Shown: piece by piece, positions 5,429-12,474 of the stretch | Position numbering within the stretch: position 1 is the stretch's first letter | Layout of the letters: each line of letters begins with the position of its first letter | Source: Stenotrophomonas sp. | GTDB taxonomy: Bacteria; Pseudomonadota; Gammaproteobacteria; Xanthomonadales; Xanthomonadaceae | Reading direction: 5' to 3' | DNA: 12,874 nt | NCBI GenBank assembly: GCA_003525885.1 | Contig: DQIG01000233.1 | Span: forward strand, 1 to 12,874 | Translations under genes and position numbers: made by a program | Notes under the pieces: generated by a model | The model's database searches: none | What the model was told of the DNA's origin: nothing | Seen by the model: the letters and a program-made list of their open reading frames with translations, nothing else

Positions 5429-7459
5429 TCAGAGCGCGGCGGCGACCCGGCTGCCCTGGTCGATGGCGCGTTTCGCATCGAGTTCGGCGGCCACATCGGC
5501 ACCACCGATCAGCTGCGCATTGATGCCGGCCGCCTGCAATTCGGCCTGCAGCGAGCGGTTCGGTTCCTGCCCGGCGCAGATCACCACATGGTCGACCGGC
5601 AGCAGCTGTTCGCTGCCTTCCACGCGGATGCGCAGGCCTTCGTCGTCCACGCCCAGGTACTCGACGCCGCCGAGCATGCGCACGCCCTTGGCCTTCAGCG
5701 TGGCGCGATGGATCCAGCCGGTGGTCTTGCCCAGCCGCGCACCGGGCTTGCCCGGGCTGCGCTGCAGCAGCCACAGCCGACGCGGCGAGGCCTCGGCCTG
5801 CGGTTTTGCCAGCGAGCCACGCGCTTCGAAGCTGGCGTCCACGCCCCATTCGGCCATCCAGCGCTGCGGGTCGAGGGAGGGCGACTCACCGGCGTGGCTG
5901 AGGAATTCGCCGACATCGAAGCCGATGCCGCCGGCGCCGATGATCGCCGCATTGGCGCCCACTTCGACCCGGCCCAGCAGCACGTCCAGGTAGCTCACCA
6001 CTTTGGCGTGGTCGGCACCGGGGAAGTCGACCTTGCGCGGGGTGATGCCGGTGGCCAGCACCACCTCGTCGAAGCCCGCCAGCTGGGAGGCGTCGGCGCG
6101 GGTGCCGAGGCGCAGCTGCACGCCGGTCTCCTGCAGCGTGTGGCGGAAGTAGCGCAGGGTCTCGTAGAACTCTTCCTTGCCGGGGATGCGCTTGGCCACG
6201 TTGAACTGGCCGCCGATCTCCTCGTTGGCATCGAACAGGGTGACCTGGTGGCCGCGCTGGGCAGCGACGGTGGCACAGGCCAGGCCGGCGGGGCCGGCGC
6301 CGACCACGGCAACCTTCTTCGGCGCGGTGGTGGGGCGATAGACCAGCTCGGTCTCGTGTGCGGCGCGCGGGTTGACCAGGCAGCTGGCCAGCTTGTTCTC
6401 GAACACGTGGTCCAGGCAGGCCTGGTTGCAGGCGATGCAGGTGTTGATCGCCTCGGCGCGGCCGGCACGGGCCTTGTTCGGCCACTGCGGGTCGGCCAGC
6501 AGCGGGCGTGCCAGCGACACCATGTCAGCGCCGCCATCGGCGAGGATGCGCTCGGCGACGTCGGGCATGTTGATGCGGTTGGTCGCCACCAGCGGCACCT
6601 TCACATGCGGCTTGAGCTTGGCGGTGACGCCGGCGAAGGCAGCCCGGGGCACCGAGGTGGCGATGGTCGGAATGCGCGCTTCGTGCCAGCCGATGCCTGA
6701 ATTGATGATCGTCGCGCCGGCGGCTTCGATGGCCTGTGCCTGCTGCACGATCTCTTCCCAGTTGCTGCCGTCATCGACCAGGTCGACCAGCGAGAGCCGG
6801 TAGATGATGATGAAGTCCGGGCCGCAGGCCTCGCGGATGCGGCGTACGATCTCGACCGCGAAGCGCATGCGCTGGCGTGCGTTGCCGCCCCAGGTATCGG
6901 TGCGCTTGTTGGTGCGCGGGGCGATGAACTCGTTGATGAGGTAGCCTTCCGAGCCCATCACTTCCACGCCGTCGTAGCCAGCCTCGCGGGCCAGTTTCGC
7001 GCTGCGTGCGTAATCGGCGATATGTCGCTCGACGCCGCTGGCCGACAGCGCACGCGGGGTGAACGGGTTGATCGGTGCCTTCAGCTTCGACGGTGCCACC
7101 GACAAGGGGTGGTAGGCATAGCGGCCGGCATGCAGCAACTGCAGGCAGATCTTCGCGCCGTGCTGGTGCGCGGCGGCGGTGAGCTGGCGGTGCGGCCGCA
7201 CTTCCCAGGGCCAGGACAGCTTGCCGCCGAATGGCTTCAGCCAACCGACCACGTTAGGCGCGAAGCCGCCGGTGACGATCAGGCCGACGCCGCCCTCGGC
7301 GCGCTCGGCGAAGTAGGCCGCCAGCCGCGGGAAGTCGCGGGCGCGATCTTCCAGGCCGGTGTGCATCGAGCCCATCAATACACGGTTGCGCAGCTGGGTG
7401 AAGCCCAGGTCCAGCGGGGCGAACAGGTGGGGATAGGCGCTTTCGTTGGCTGGCGACAT
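5429..7459 (-). CDS. fadH: NADPH 2,4-dienoyl-CoA reductase
   Basis: 676 residues (E. coli FadH has 672). It reduces 2,4-dienoyl-CoA with NADPH so that polyunsaturated fatty acids with even-numbered double bonds can enter beta-oxidation. It is a monomeric cytoplasmic flavo-iron-sulfur enzyme. An FMN-binding old-yellow-enzyme TIM barrel covers about 8-335. It includes 'GVEVMGSEGYL', in which Y173 corresponds to catalytic Tyr166 of E. coli, and 'GIGWHE', in which H259 corresponds to His252. The 4Fe-4S cluster ligands are C341, C344, C348 and C360 (C-x2-C-x3-C-x11-C). The C-terminal part holds the FAD and NADPH Rossmann motifs GAGPAG (387-392) and GAGGIG (508-513). All key residues are intact. 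The chosen ATG aligns with the FadH N-terminus but has a poor Shine-Dalgarno sequence. The enzyme is alone here, without other fad genes. Confidence 0.96.
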   Translation of the reverse strand: MSPANESAYPHLFAPLDLGFTQLRNRVLMGSMHTGLEDRARDFPRLAAYFAERAEGGVGLIVTGGFAPNVVGWLKPFGGKLSWPWEVRPHRQLTAAAHQHGAKICLQLLHAGRYAYHPLSVAPSKLKAPINPFTPRALSASGVERHIADYARSAKLAREAGYDGVEVMGSEGYLINEFIAPRTNKRTDTWGGNARQRMRFAVEIVRRIREACGPDFIIIYRLSLVDLVDDGSNWEEIVQQAQAIEAAGATIINSGIGWHEARIPTIATSVPRAAFAGVTAKLKPHVKVPLVATNRINMPDVAERILADGGADMVSLARPLLADPQWPNKARAGRAEAINTCIACNQACLDHVFENKLASCLVNPRAAHETELVYRPTTAPKKVAVVGAGPAGLACATVAAQRGHQVTLFDANEEIGGQFNVAKRIPGKEEFYETLRYFRHTLQETGVQLRLGTRADASQLAGFDEVVLATGITPRKVDFPGADHAKVVSYLDVLLGRVEVGANAAIIGAGGIGFDVGEFLSHAGESPSLDPQRWMAEWGVDASFEARGSLAKPQAEASPRRLWLLQRSPGKPGARLGKTTGWIHRATLKAKGVRMLGGVEYLGVDDEGLRIRVEGSEQLLPVDHVVICAGQEPNRSLQAELQAAGINAQLIGGADVAAELDAKRAIDQGSRVAAAL

Positions 7460-7531
7460 GGTCGATACGCTTGCGTACGGAAGCGCGAAGCGTGCCGCGA
7501 AACGGCGGCCGGGGCAAGGGCCGCCTGGTAG

Positions 7532-7604
7532 GTAGTGCCGGCCGCTGGCCGGCATTCCAGCCAGCTCAGGGCGATTGCGGTTGCCGGCCAGCGGCTGGTA
7601 CGAC
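7532..7604. repeat. inverted pair of REP/SMAG-like elements overlapping a gene end
   Basis: The canonical copy at 7532-7554 (GTAGTGCCGGCC-GCT-GGCCGGCA...) faces a diverged copy at 7580-7604 (GTTGCCGGCCAGCGGCTGGTACGAC), 25 bp apart. The second copy lies inside the 3' end of the YczE-like gene. The pair sits in the 106-bp gap between that gene and fadH, both on the minus strand. It may separate their transcripts. Confidence 0.75.
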
Positions 7605-8195
7605 CGGGGGCCGACCGATCCCGAACCAGCCCAGGGTGACCCCGCACAGCGGGCCGATCAGCAAGGCGAAGGCGAGGGTGCCGAGGCCGACATCGCCGCC
7701 CAGCCACCAGCCCAGCAGCAGCACGCTGCCTTCGATCAGGCTGCGAACCTTCCAGATCGGCCAGCCGGTGCGGGCGTGCAGGCCGGTCATCAGGCCATCG
7801 CGCGGGCCGGGCCCGAGCCTGGCGCCGATGTACAGGCCGGTGGCCAGCGCGACCAGCAGCATGCCCGCGCAGAACATCGCCAGCTGCCAGCCCATGCCCA
7901 CGGCAGGTGGCAGCAGCCACAGCCCGAACTGCGCAGAGGGGCCAATCAGCATCACGTTGAGTACGGTGCCGACGCCTGGCTTCTGGCGCAACGGCCACCA
8001 CAGCAACAGCACCAGTGCACCGATGACATTGGTCGCCAGGCCGAACGACAGTGGCGTCTGCGCGGCGATGCCCTGCGACAGCACATCCCAGGGCGCTACA
8101 CCGATGGCGGCACGGATCATCAGCGAGGCGCCGAAGCCGTACAGGAACAGGCCGGTGATCAGTTGCAGCAGACGCAAGGGCAGGGCGGTGGGCAT
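7566..8195 (-). CDS. YczE/YitT-like integral membrane protein
   Basis: 209 residues, very hydrophobic, with about five to six membrane segments (roughly 9-30, 49-69, 77-97, 103-123, 152-168 and 170-192). The motif 'IGVAPWDVLSQGIA' (31-44) after the first helix and 'GPGPRDGLMTGL' (128-139) between later helices are characteristic of the YczE/YyaS/YitT group of inner-membrane proteins, whose transport or other role is unknown. The ATG at 8193-8195 matches the family's start, just ahead of the first helix, but lacks a good ribosome binding site. An in-frame GTG at 8228, preceded by CGGGAT, would add 11 polar residues and remains possible. The last 12 residues are written by a REP-like element, so the natural C-terminus may have been altered. 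Family call good; function unknown. Confidence 0.82.
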   Translation of the reverse strand: MPTALPLRLLQLITGLFLYGFGASLMIRAAIGVAPWDVLSQGIAAQTPLSFGLATNVIGALVLLLWWPLRQKPGVGTVLNVMLIGPSAQFGLWLLPPAVGMGWQLAMFCAGMLLVALATGLYIGARLGPGPRDGLMTGLHARTGWPIWKVRSLIEGSVLLLGWWLGGDVGLGTLAFALLIGPLCGVTLGWFGIGRPPVVPAAGRQPQSP

Positions 8196-8294
8196 GGCAG
8201 TCTCGGGGGGAGGAAGATCTGTTCCCACCGTAATCCCGATTCATTCACTTCAATAGATACAGATGTCGGGCAATCCGCCGCCACAGGCGGAATC

Positions 8295-8362
8295 TGTAGA
8301 GCCGAGCCCATGCTCGGCTGCTTTGCCTGGCACCGCCAGCCGAGCATGGGCACGGCTCTACA
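8295..8362. repeat. 25-bp inverted repeat, GTAGAGCCGAGC family
   Basis: The arms at 8295-8319 and 8338-8362 match at 24 of 25 positions as reverse complements, with an 18-nt loop. Each arm is itself nearly palindromic (AGCCGAGCCCATGCTCGGCT). The element belongs to the REP-like families described in Stenotrophomonas, in the paired orientation. It lies just beyond the 3' end of the dehydrogenase gene (minus strand) and upstream of the YczE-like gene. It probably forms the 3' structure of the dehydrogenase mRNA. A short stem, TCCGCC / GGCGGA, is next to it at 8274-8291. Confidence 0.85.
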
Positions 8363-8369
8363 TGACGTG

Positions 8370-9389
8370 TCAGTCGTCCCAGCCCACCAGCGCCAGCTTG
8401 CCCACTGTGCGTCCGCTGGCCAGGCGCTGATGGGCGATGTCCAGGTTGGCCGCATTGATCGTGCCCAGCGTCTCACTGAGCGTGCCGCGCAGCTGGCCGG
8501 CATCGATCATGCTGGCGGCGCGGCTGAGGATGCGGTGCTGCTCGATGCGGTCGGCGGTGGCGAAGCGCGACCGCGCGAACATGAATTCCCAGTGGATGCC
8601 GATGCATTTGGCCTTGTAGGGATCGCCCATGTGCAGCGCGCCACGCGGCTCGACGATCAGCCCGACATGGCCCTGCGGTGCCAGCAGCTGGCCCAGCTCG
8701 TCCCAGTAGTGGTCGGTGTCGGCCAGATTGAGCGCAACCTGCACCGCATCGATGCCCAGCGCCTGCAACTGGGGCTGCAATGGCTGACGATGGTCGATCA
8801 CGTGCGTGGCCCCCATCTGCCGGCACCAATCGATCGATGCCTCGCGCGAGGCGGTGGCGATCACCTCGAAACCGGCATGGCGGGCCAGCTGGATCGCCAT
8901 CGAGCCGACGCCGCCGGCGCCACCGATCACCAGCAGGTGCTGACCGACATGGCGGCGGTCATCCAGCTGCAGCGGCATGCGCTGGAACAGCAGTTCCCAG
9001 GCTGTGAGGGTGGTCAGCGGCAGTGCGGCGGCTTCAGCGAAATCGAGTGTGGTCGGCTTGCGGGCGACCAGGCGCTCGTCCACCCACTGGTACTGGGCGT
9101 TGCAGCCCGGTCGGGTGACGTCGCCGGAGAAGTAGACCTCGTCACCGGAGGCAAACAGGATGGCCTCGTCACCAATGGCTTCGACCACGCCGGCTGCGTC
9201 CCAGCCGAGCACCCGGGGAACCTCGAGGGTGGCCGGATCGGTGGCGGCGCGCTGCTTGCCGTCGACGGGGTTGACCGATACCGCTTCGATCCGGACCAGC
9301 AGGTCGCGGCCGCGAGGAGGCAGCGGCGGCGGCAGCAGGACATCACGCAGGGCAGGTGCGTATTCACGACTCAGGGCGACGGCTTTCAT
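8370..9389 (-). CDS. medium-chain dehydrogenase, zinc-type alcohol dehydrogenase-like
   Basis: 339 residues, cytoplasmic. It is an MDR-superfamily oxidoreductase of the kind often annotated as 'zinc-binding alcohol dehydrogenase family protein'. The GroES-like N-terminal domain (about 1-130) has 'SVNPVDGKQR' (38-47) and 'LGWDAAGVV'. The Rossmann domain has IGGAGGVGS (155-163), the NADPH-binding fingerprint of quinone oxidoreductase-like members. The C-terminus closes the fold with 'ASGRTVGKLAL'. The usual catalytic zinc ligands are absent: the first Cys is replaced in the VNPVD segment and the GHE motif is GWD. The four-cysteine structural zinc cluster is absent too. The protein is therefore more likely a zinc-independent NADPH quinone/enone reductase; the substrate is unknown. 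GGAG about five bases before the ATG sets the start. It is divergent from ompA. Confidence 0.87.
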   Translation of the reverse strand: MKAVALSREYAPALRDVLLPPPLPPRGRDLLVRIEAVSVNPVDGKQRAATDPATLEVPRVLGWDAAGVVEAIGDEAILFASGDEVYFSGDVTRPGCNAQYQWVDERLVARKPTTLDFAEAAALPLTTLTAWELLFQRMPLQLDDRRHVGQHLLVIGGAGGVGSMAIQLARHAGFEVIATASREASIDWCRQMGATHVIDHRQPLQPQLQALGIDAVQVALNLADTDHYWDELGQLLAPQGHVGLIVEPRGALHMGDPYKAKCIGIHWEFMFARSRFATADRIEQHRILSRAASMIDAGQLRGTLSETLGTINAANLDIAHQRLASGRTVGKLALVGWDD

Positions 9390-9416
9390 CACGGCTCCGG
9401 CTGGGTTCGTGATCCC

Positions 9417-9422
9417 ATCATA
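9417..9422 (-). promoter_or_regulatory. -10-like box for the dehydrogenase gene
   Basis: TATGAT on the minus strand matches the sigma70 -10 consensus at five of six positions and lies 27 bp ahead of the ATG. The corresponding -35 is poor (TTTGCG or GTTTGC at 17-18 bp). Tentative. Confidence 0.35.
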
Positions 9423-9598
9423 AGGTTCCTCACGTTTCCGCAAACGCGCTGAACCGTGTGATGCAGCACGTTGCGCAATATGTCGTTTTTCGCGCTTAAA
9501 CCCCGTCAAACCCTTGCAGCGTGTGGGTCTTGCGGATTTTCATCATCCTGTATAGGGTTTCAACGTCGGACCGGTGGACGGTCGGGCGCAACACTTCA

Positions 9599-9621
9599 CA
9601 TGTTACGGGACTGTTAACATG
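9599..9621. promoter_or_regulatory. palindrome overlapping the ompA -35 region
   Basis: CATGTTA and TAACATG are perfect 7-bp inverted arms separated by 9 bp. The right arm overlaps the TTAACA proposed as the -35 of ompA. The spacing suits a dimeric DNA-binding regulator. No known regulator can be named from this sequence. Confidence 0.4.
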
Positions 9622-9644
9622 GCCTTCACCCGCCTGAGCATAAT
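9614..9644 (+). promoter_or_regulatory. candidate ompA promoter
   Basis: TTAACA (9614-9619) and CATAAT (9639-9644) each match the sigma70 consensus at five of six positions, with a long 19-bp spacer. Transcription would begin near 9651 and give a 5' leader of about 95 nt. Long leaders are common for outer-membrane protein mRNAs. The spacing makes this tentative. Confidence 0.4.
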
Positions 9645-9746
9645 GTTCGCGGCGGTGGCGTGCTGAATCGGCTGTCGTACATCGACGCACTAGTGCTGGC
9701 CCATGCCTCTACCGGTTTCATACCCCCGAAATAGGAGCTGTACTCA

Positions 9747-10838
9747 ATGAACAAGAAGATCCTTACTGCCGCGCTGCTGGGCGGCCTGGCTTTTGCCCAG
9801 GCAGCTTCGGCGCAGGAGTTCGATGACCGCTGGTACCTGACCGGTTCGGCCGGCTTCAACTTCCAGGACAGCGACCGTCTGACCAATGACGCTCCGTTCG
9901 TGACCCTGGGCCTGGGCAAGTTCATCAGCCCGAACTGGTCGCTGGACGGTGAGCTGAACTACCAGAACCCGAACTTCGACAGCAACCAGGACCTGAACTG
10001 GTCGCAGTACGGCGTCTCGCTGGACCTGCGTCGCCACTTCATCAAGGAAGGCCGCGGCTGGAACCCGTACATCGTCGGTGGCCTGGGCTACCAGAAGCCG
10101 GAAGAGCAGTACGCTGCCCTGGACAACAACGGTCCGCGCAAGCGTAAGGACGGCAACGTCGCCGCCAAGCTGGGCGTCGGCCTGCAGACCACCTTCGAGA
10201 AGCGTGTTGCTGTCCGCGCCGAAGTGGCCTACCGCGCTGACTTCGACGACCAGAGCATCGCTGCCAAGGACGAAAGCTGGTTCGGCGACGTGCTGGCTTC
10301 GGTCGGCGTCGTGATCCCGCTGGGCCCGGCTCCGGTCGCGGCTGCTCCGGCTCCGGCTCCGGTTGCCCCGAGCTGCGCCGACCTGGATGACGACGGTGAC
10401 GGCGTCAACAACTGCGACGACAAGTGCCCGAACTCGCAGCCGGGTCAGACCATCGGTCCGGACGGTTGCCCGGTTCCGGTCTCCATCGACCTGAAGGGCG
10501 TCAACTTCGACTTCGACAAGTCGAACCTGCGTCCGGACGCCGTGGCGATCCTGAGCGAAGCCACCGAGATCCTGAAGCGTTACCCGGATCTGCGCGTTGA
10601 AGTTGCCGGTCACACCGACTCGAAGGGTACCGACGCTTACAACCAGAAGCTGTCGGAGCGTCGTGCTACCGCCGTGTACAACTACCTGACCAAGAACGGC
10701 GTTGACGCCGGTCGCCTGGTCGGCCCGATCGGCTACGGCGAGAGCCGTCCGATTGCTCCGAACACCAACCCGGATGGTTCGGACAACCCGGAAGGTCGCG
10801 CCAAGAACCGTCGTACCGAGCTGAACGTCCAGAACTAA
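9747..10838 (+). CDS. ompA: OmpA family outer membrane protein
   Basis: 363 residues. The signal peptide is 1-22, with likely cleavage after ASA before QEFDD. Residues about 23-195 alternate as in an eight-stranded beta-barrel (for example 'WYLTGSAGFNF' and 'NPYIVGGLGY'). A Pro/Ala linker covers 194-208 (PAPVAAAPAPAPVAP). It is followed by a thrombospondin-type-3-like calcium-binding segment, 'DLDDDGDGVNNCDDKCPNS' (212-230). Cysteines 210, 223, 227 and 241 fit two disulfides. The C-terminal OmpA peptidoglycan-binding domain (about 245-360) has 'NFDFDKSNL', 'AGHTDSKGTDAYNQKLSERRA', and the diaminopimelate-contacting D291 and R306. It anchors the outer membrane to the wall. AGGAG lies nine bases before the ATG. 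Codon choice is strikingly biased (CTG, GGC, CGT, AAG and AAC), as in highly expressed genes. A strong terminator follows immediately, so it is transcribed alone. Confidence 0.96.
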   Translation: MNKKILTAALLGGLAFAQAASAQEFDDRWYLTGSAGFNFQDSDRLTNDAPFVTLGLGKFISPNWSLDGELNYQNPNFDSNQDLNWSQYGVSLDLRRHFIKEGRGWNPYIVGGLGYQKPEEQYAALDNNGPRKRKDGNVAAKLGVGLQTTFEKRVAVRAEVAYRADFDDQSIAAKDESWFGDVLASVGVVIPLGPAPVAAAPAPAPVAPSCADLDDDGDGVNNCDDKCPNSQPGQTIGPDGCPVPVSIDLKGVNFDFDKSNLRPDAVAILSEATEILKRYPDLRVEVAGHTDSKGTDAYNQKLSERRATAVYNYLTKNGVDAGRLVGPIGYGESRPIAPNTNPDGSDNPEGRAKNRRTELNVQN

Positions 10839-10869
10839 GTTCTGACGCTCTGCCTGTAGGACACAGCAG

Positions 10870-10899
10870 GACCCGGCTTCGGCCGGGTCTTGTTGTTTC
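10870..10899 (+). terminator. intrinsic terminator of ompA
   Basis: An 8-bp perfect stem, GACCCGGC / GCCGGGTC, with a very stable TTCG tetraloop is directly followed by TTGTTGTTTCT. It lies 31 bp after the ompA stop codon. This is the clearest rho-independent terminator in the window. Confidence 0.92.
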
Positions 10900-11047
10900 T
10901 GCGGCCGGGAATCTGGATTTTCATGTGCAAGGGCAACCGTTCGTCGGGATTTTGTCCGTAAAACCAATGAGTTGCCGTATTCATTGAAAGTGGCGCTTGA
11001 AAGCTGACGCGGCATTGATAAACTCGCCGCGTCACTTCCTTCCGTGG
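10900..11047. other. intergenic region upstream of the 11048 gene
   Basis: This relatively AT-rich spacer contains TTGAAAG twice, 13 bp apart (10984 and 10997), and a GATAAA at 11017-11022. TTGAAA with GATAAA would be only 14 bp apart, so a standard promoter is doubtful. The promoter of the downstream pair of genes probably lies here. Confidence 0.35.
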
Positions 11048-11563
11048 ATGTCCCTCATGCTGCGCTCTGCATCGGCCGCCGTCCTGGCGCTGGCCCTGGT
11101 TCCCGCCGCCCACGCTGCGGTCGATTGCTCGGTCAACACCAGCGCATCGCCGCTGCCGTTGCCGGCCACGACCATCGCACCGGTGGCCGACGAGCTGTAC
11201 ATCCGTGGCAATCAGCTGGGCATGCCGGCCGGCGTGCTGAGCGGCAACTACGATCCGTCGCAATCGCTGGACCAGGTGTTGCAGCGCCTGCGCATCGATG
11301 GCTGCCAGAGCATCGCCAAGGCCATCCCGAGCGCGCCGGCGGTGAAGCCGAACGATCCGGCGGCCTACAAGCCGCAGACCGAGTTCGACAACACGCCGTG
11401 GCGTTTCGACATGAGCCAGAACGGCAAGCGCATGACCGCCGAAGAATTCGACGCCTGGATGAAGGCGCGTGGCGTGCGCGTGGTCAAGGCGCGCCCGGCT
11501 CCGGCCGCTACTCCGGCTCCGGCCGAAGCACCGGCTGAGACCAAGCCGGTCGACAAGAAGTAA
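11048..11563 (+). CDS. exported protein of unknown function with FDAWMKA module
   Basis: 171 residues from the ATG at 11048; an ATG three codons later (11057) is equally possible, and neither has a strong ribosome binding site. Residues 1-23 form a Sec signal peptide with cleavage near AHA/AVDC. The mature part has two cysteines (C27 and C86) that could form a disulfide and a 'LDQVLQRLRIDGCQSI' helix. At 118-147 is a compact module: WRFDMSQNGKRMTA, then EEFDAWMKA, then RGVRVVK. The tail is Ala/Pro/Lys-rich (APAATPAPAEAPAETKPVDKK). The same module occurs in the lipoprotein at 12475-12810. I do not recognise a named family. The stop is 20 bp before the pseudouridine synthase gene, implying co-transcription. 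A location in the periplasm or outside the cell is likely. Confidence 0.78.
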   Translation: MSLMLRSASAAVLALALVPAAHAAVDCSVNTSASPLPLPATTIAPVADELYIRGNQLGMPAGVLSGNYDPSQSLDQVLQRLRIDGCQSIAKAIPSAPAVKPNDPAAYKPQTEFDNTPWRFDMSQNGKRMTAEEFDAWMKARGVRVVKARPAPAATPAPAEAPAETKPVDKK

Positions 11564-11583
11564 GCGCCGCGGGGAGCAGAGGC

Positions 11584-12390
11584 TTGCGCACGCGCCGCCC
11601 ACCTGCCGCCCCCGCCGCCCGCTCCCACGCACCGCGTGGGCGTGTGGCTCCGAATGTCTCCAGTGGCGTGCGCCATGGCCTGGCGCGCGTGTTGTCCAAA
11701 GCGGGCGTGTGCTCGCGCAGCGAGGCCGCGCGCTGGATCGCCGAGGGGCGCGTACGCGTGTCCGGTCGCATCGTGCGTGACCCCGAGTTCCCGATTGCCA
11801 GTCCGCACCCGCCGATCGAGGTCGATGGCCAACCGATGGGCGCGCCACAGCGCCTGTACCTGATGCTCAACAAGCCGCGCGGCGTGGTGACCACGGCACA
11901 GGACGAGCGTGGTCGCGACACCGTGTATCGCTGCTTCGATGGTGCCGGCCTGCCGTGGATCGCGCCGGTTGGGCGCCTGGACAAGGCCAGTGAAGGGCTG
12001 TTGTTGTTCAGCAACGATCCGCAGTGGGCCGCGCGCCTGACCGATCCGCAGACCGGGCCGGACAAGACCTACCACGTGCAGGTTGATGGCCTGCCCGATG
12101 ACGCCACCCTGGCGGCACTGAAGGCCGGCGTGGAGGACGAGGGCGAGTTCCTCGCCGCCCAGGCCGTGCGCGTGCTGCGCAGTGGCGACAAGACCGCATG
12201 GCTGGAGGTGGTCCTCGACGAGGGCCGCAACCGTCATATCCGCCGCCTGTTGGCGGCCTTCGACCTGCAGGTGCTGCGCCTGGTCCGGGTCGCGATCGGT
12301 GGGCTGGTGCTCGGCGATCTCGGCAAGGGCCAGTGGCGGGTTCTGGAGGTCAGCGACCAGCAGCGGCTGGGGGCCGCTGCACCGGGCTGA
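11584..12390 (+). CDS. RsuA/RluB/E/F-family rRNA pseudouridine synthase
   Basis: 268 residues, starting at TTG. GGGGAG at 11571-11576, seven bases upstream, supports this rare start, and no ATG occurs in frame until inside the S4 domain boundary. It converts specific uridines of ribosomal RNA to pseudouridine. A basic N-terminal tail is followed by an S4 RNA-binding domain (about 31-85), 'GLARVLSKAGVCSRSEAARWIAEGRVRV'-like, and the catalytic domain from 'LYLMLNKPRGVVTT' (91-104). The signature 'GRLDKASEGLLLFSND' (130-145) holds the catalytic aspartate D133. 'EGRNRHIRRLL' (213-223) is the conserved RNA-contact loop. The S4 domain excludes the short RluE type; whether the target is that of RsuA, RluB or RluF is not decidable here, so no symbol is given. 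It lies between the two FDAWMKA-module genes. Confidence 0.92.
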   Translation: MRTRRPPAAPAARSHAPRGRVAPNVSSGVRHGLARVLSKAGVCSRSEAARWIAEGRVRVSGRIVRDPEFPIASPHPPIEVDGQPMGAPQRLYLMLNKPRGVVTTAQDERGRDTVYRCFDGAGLPWIAPVGRLDKASEGLLLFSNDPQWAARLTDPQTGPDKTYHVQVDGLPDDATLAALKAGVEDEGEFLAAQAVRVLRSGDKTAWLEVVLDEGRNRHIRRLLAAFDLQVLRLVRVAIGGLVLGDLGKGQWRVLEVSDQQRLGAAAPG

Positions 12391-12401
12391 TCACCGCCCG
12401 C

Positions 12402-12419
12402 GGCCGGCAGTTGCCGGCC
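12402..12419. repeat. REP-like GC palindrome after the pseudouridine synthase gene
   Basis: GGCCGGCA-GT-TGCCGGCC is a perfect 8-bp inverted repeat. It is related in sequence to the GCCGGCC core of the REP-like elements but shorter. It begins 12 bp after the stop codon and has no T-run. It probably forms the 3' end structure of the preceding transcript. Confidence 0.6.
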
Positions 12420-12474
12420 ACCGTTCCAGGCGTAGGGGGCGTCTGGCTGTCGAAATTCCCGAACGGAGCCTGCC

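Larger units (their letters stand above)
9390..9746. other. divergent regulatory region, dehydrogenase / ompA
   Basis: This 357-bp spacer shows no credible gene; short frames crossing it have no ribosome binding sites. It is visibly richer in A and T than its surroundings. It contains a TATGAT -10-like box for the minus-strand dehydrogenase, a 7-bp-arm palindrome at 9599-9621, and a TTAACA/CATAAT promoter-like pair for ompA followed by a leader of about 95 nt. A second weak pair, TTGCGG (9530-9535) and TATAGG (9551-9556), has only 15 bp spacing. Confidence 0.6.

Noticed and set aside
5390..6700. 436-codon + strand frame opposite fadH
   Set aside because: It is a shadow of the well-conserved fadH; the Gly/Ala/Gln/His-rich product has no recognisable motif or ribosome binding site.
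7575..9452. 625-codon + strand frame across the YczE-like and dehydrogenase genes
   Set aside because: It spans two real genes and a repeat on the other strand; its product is low-complexity Gln/Ala/Arg, so it is a GC artefact.
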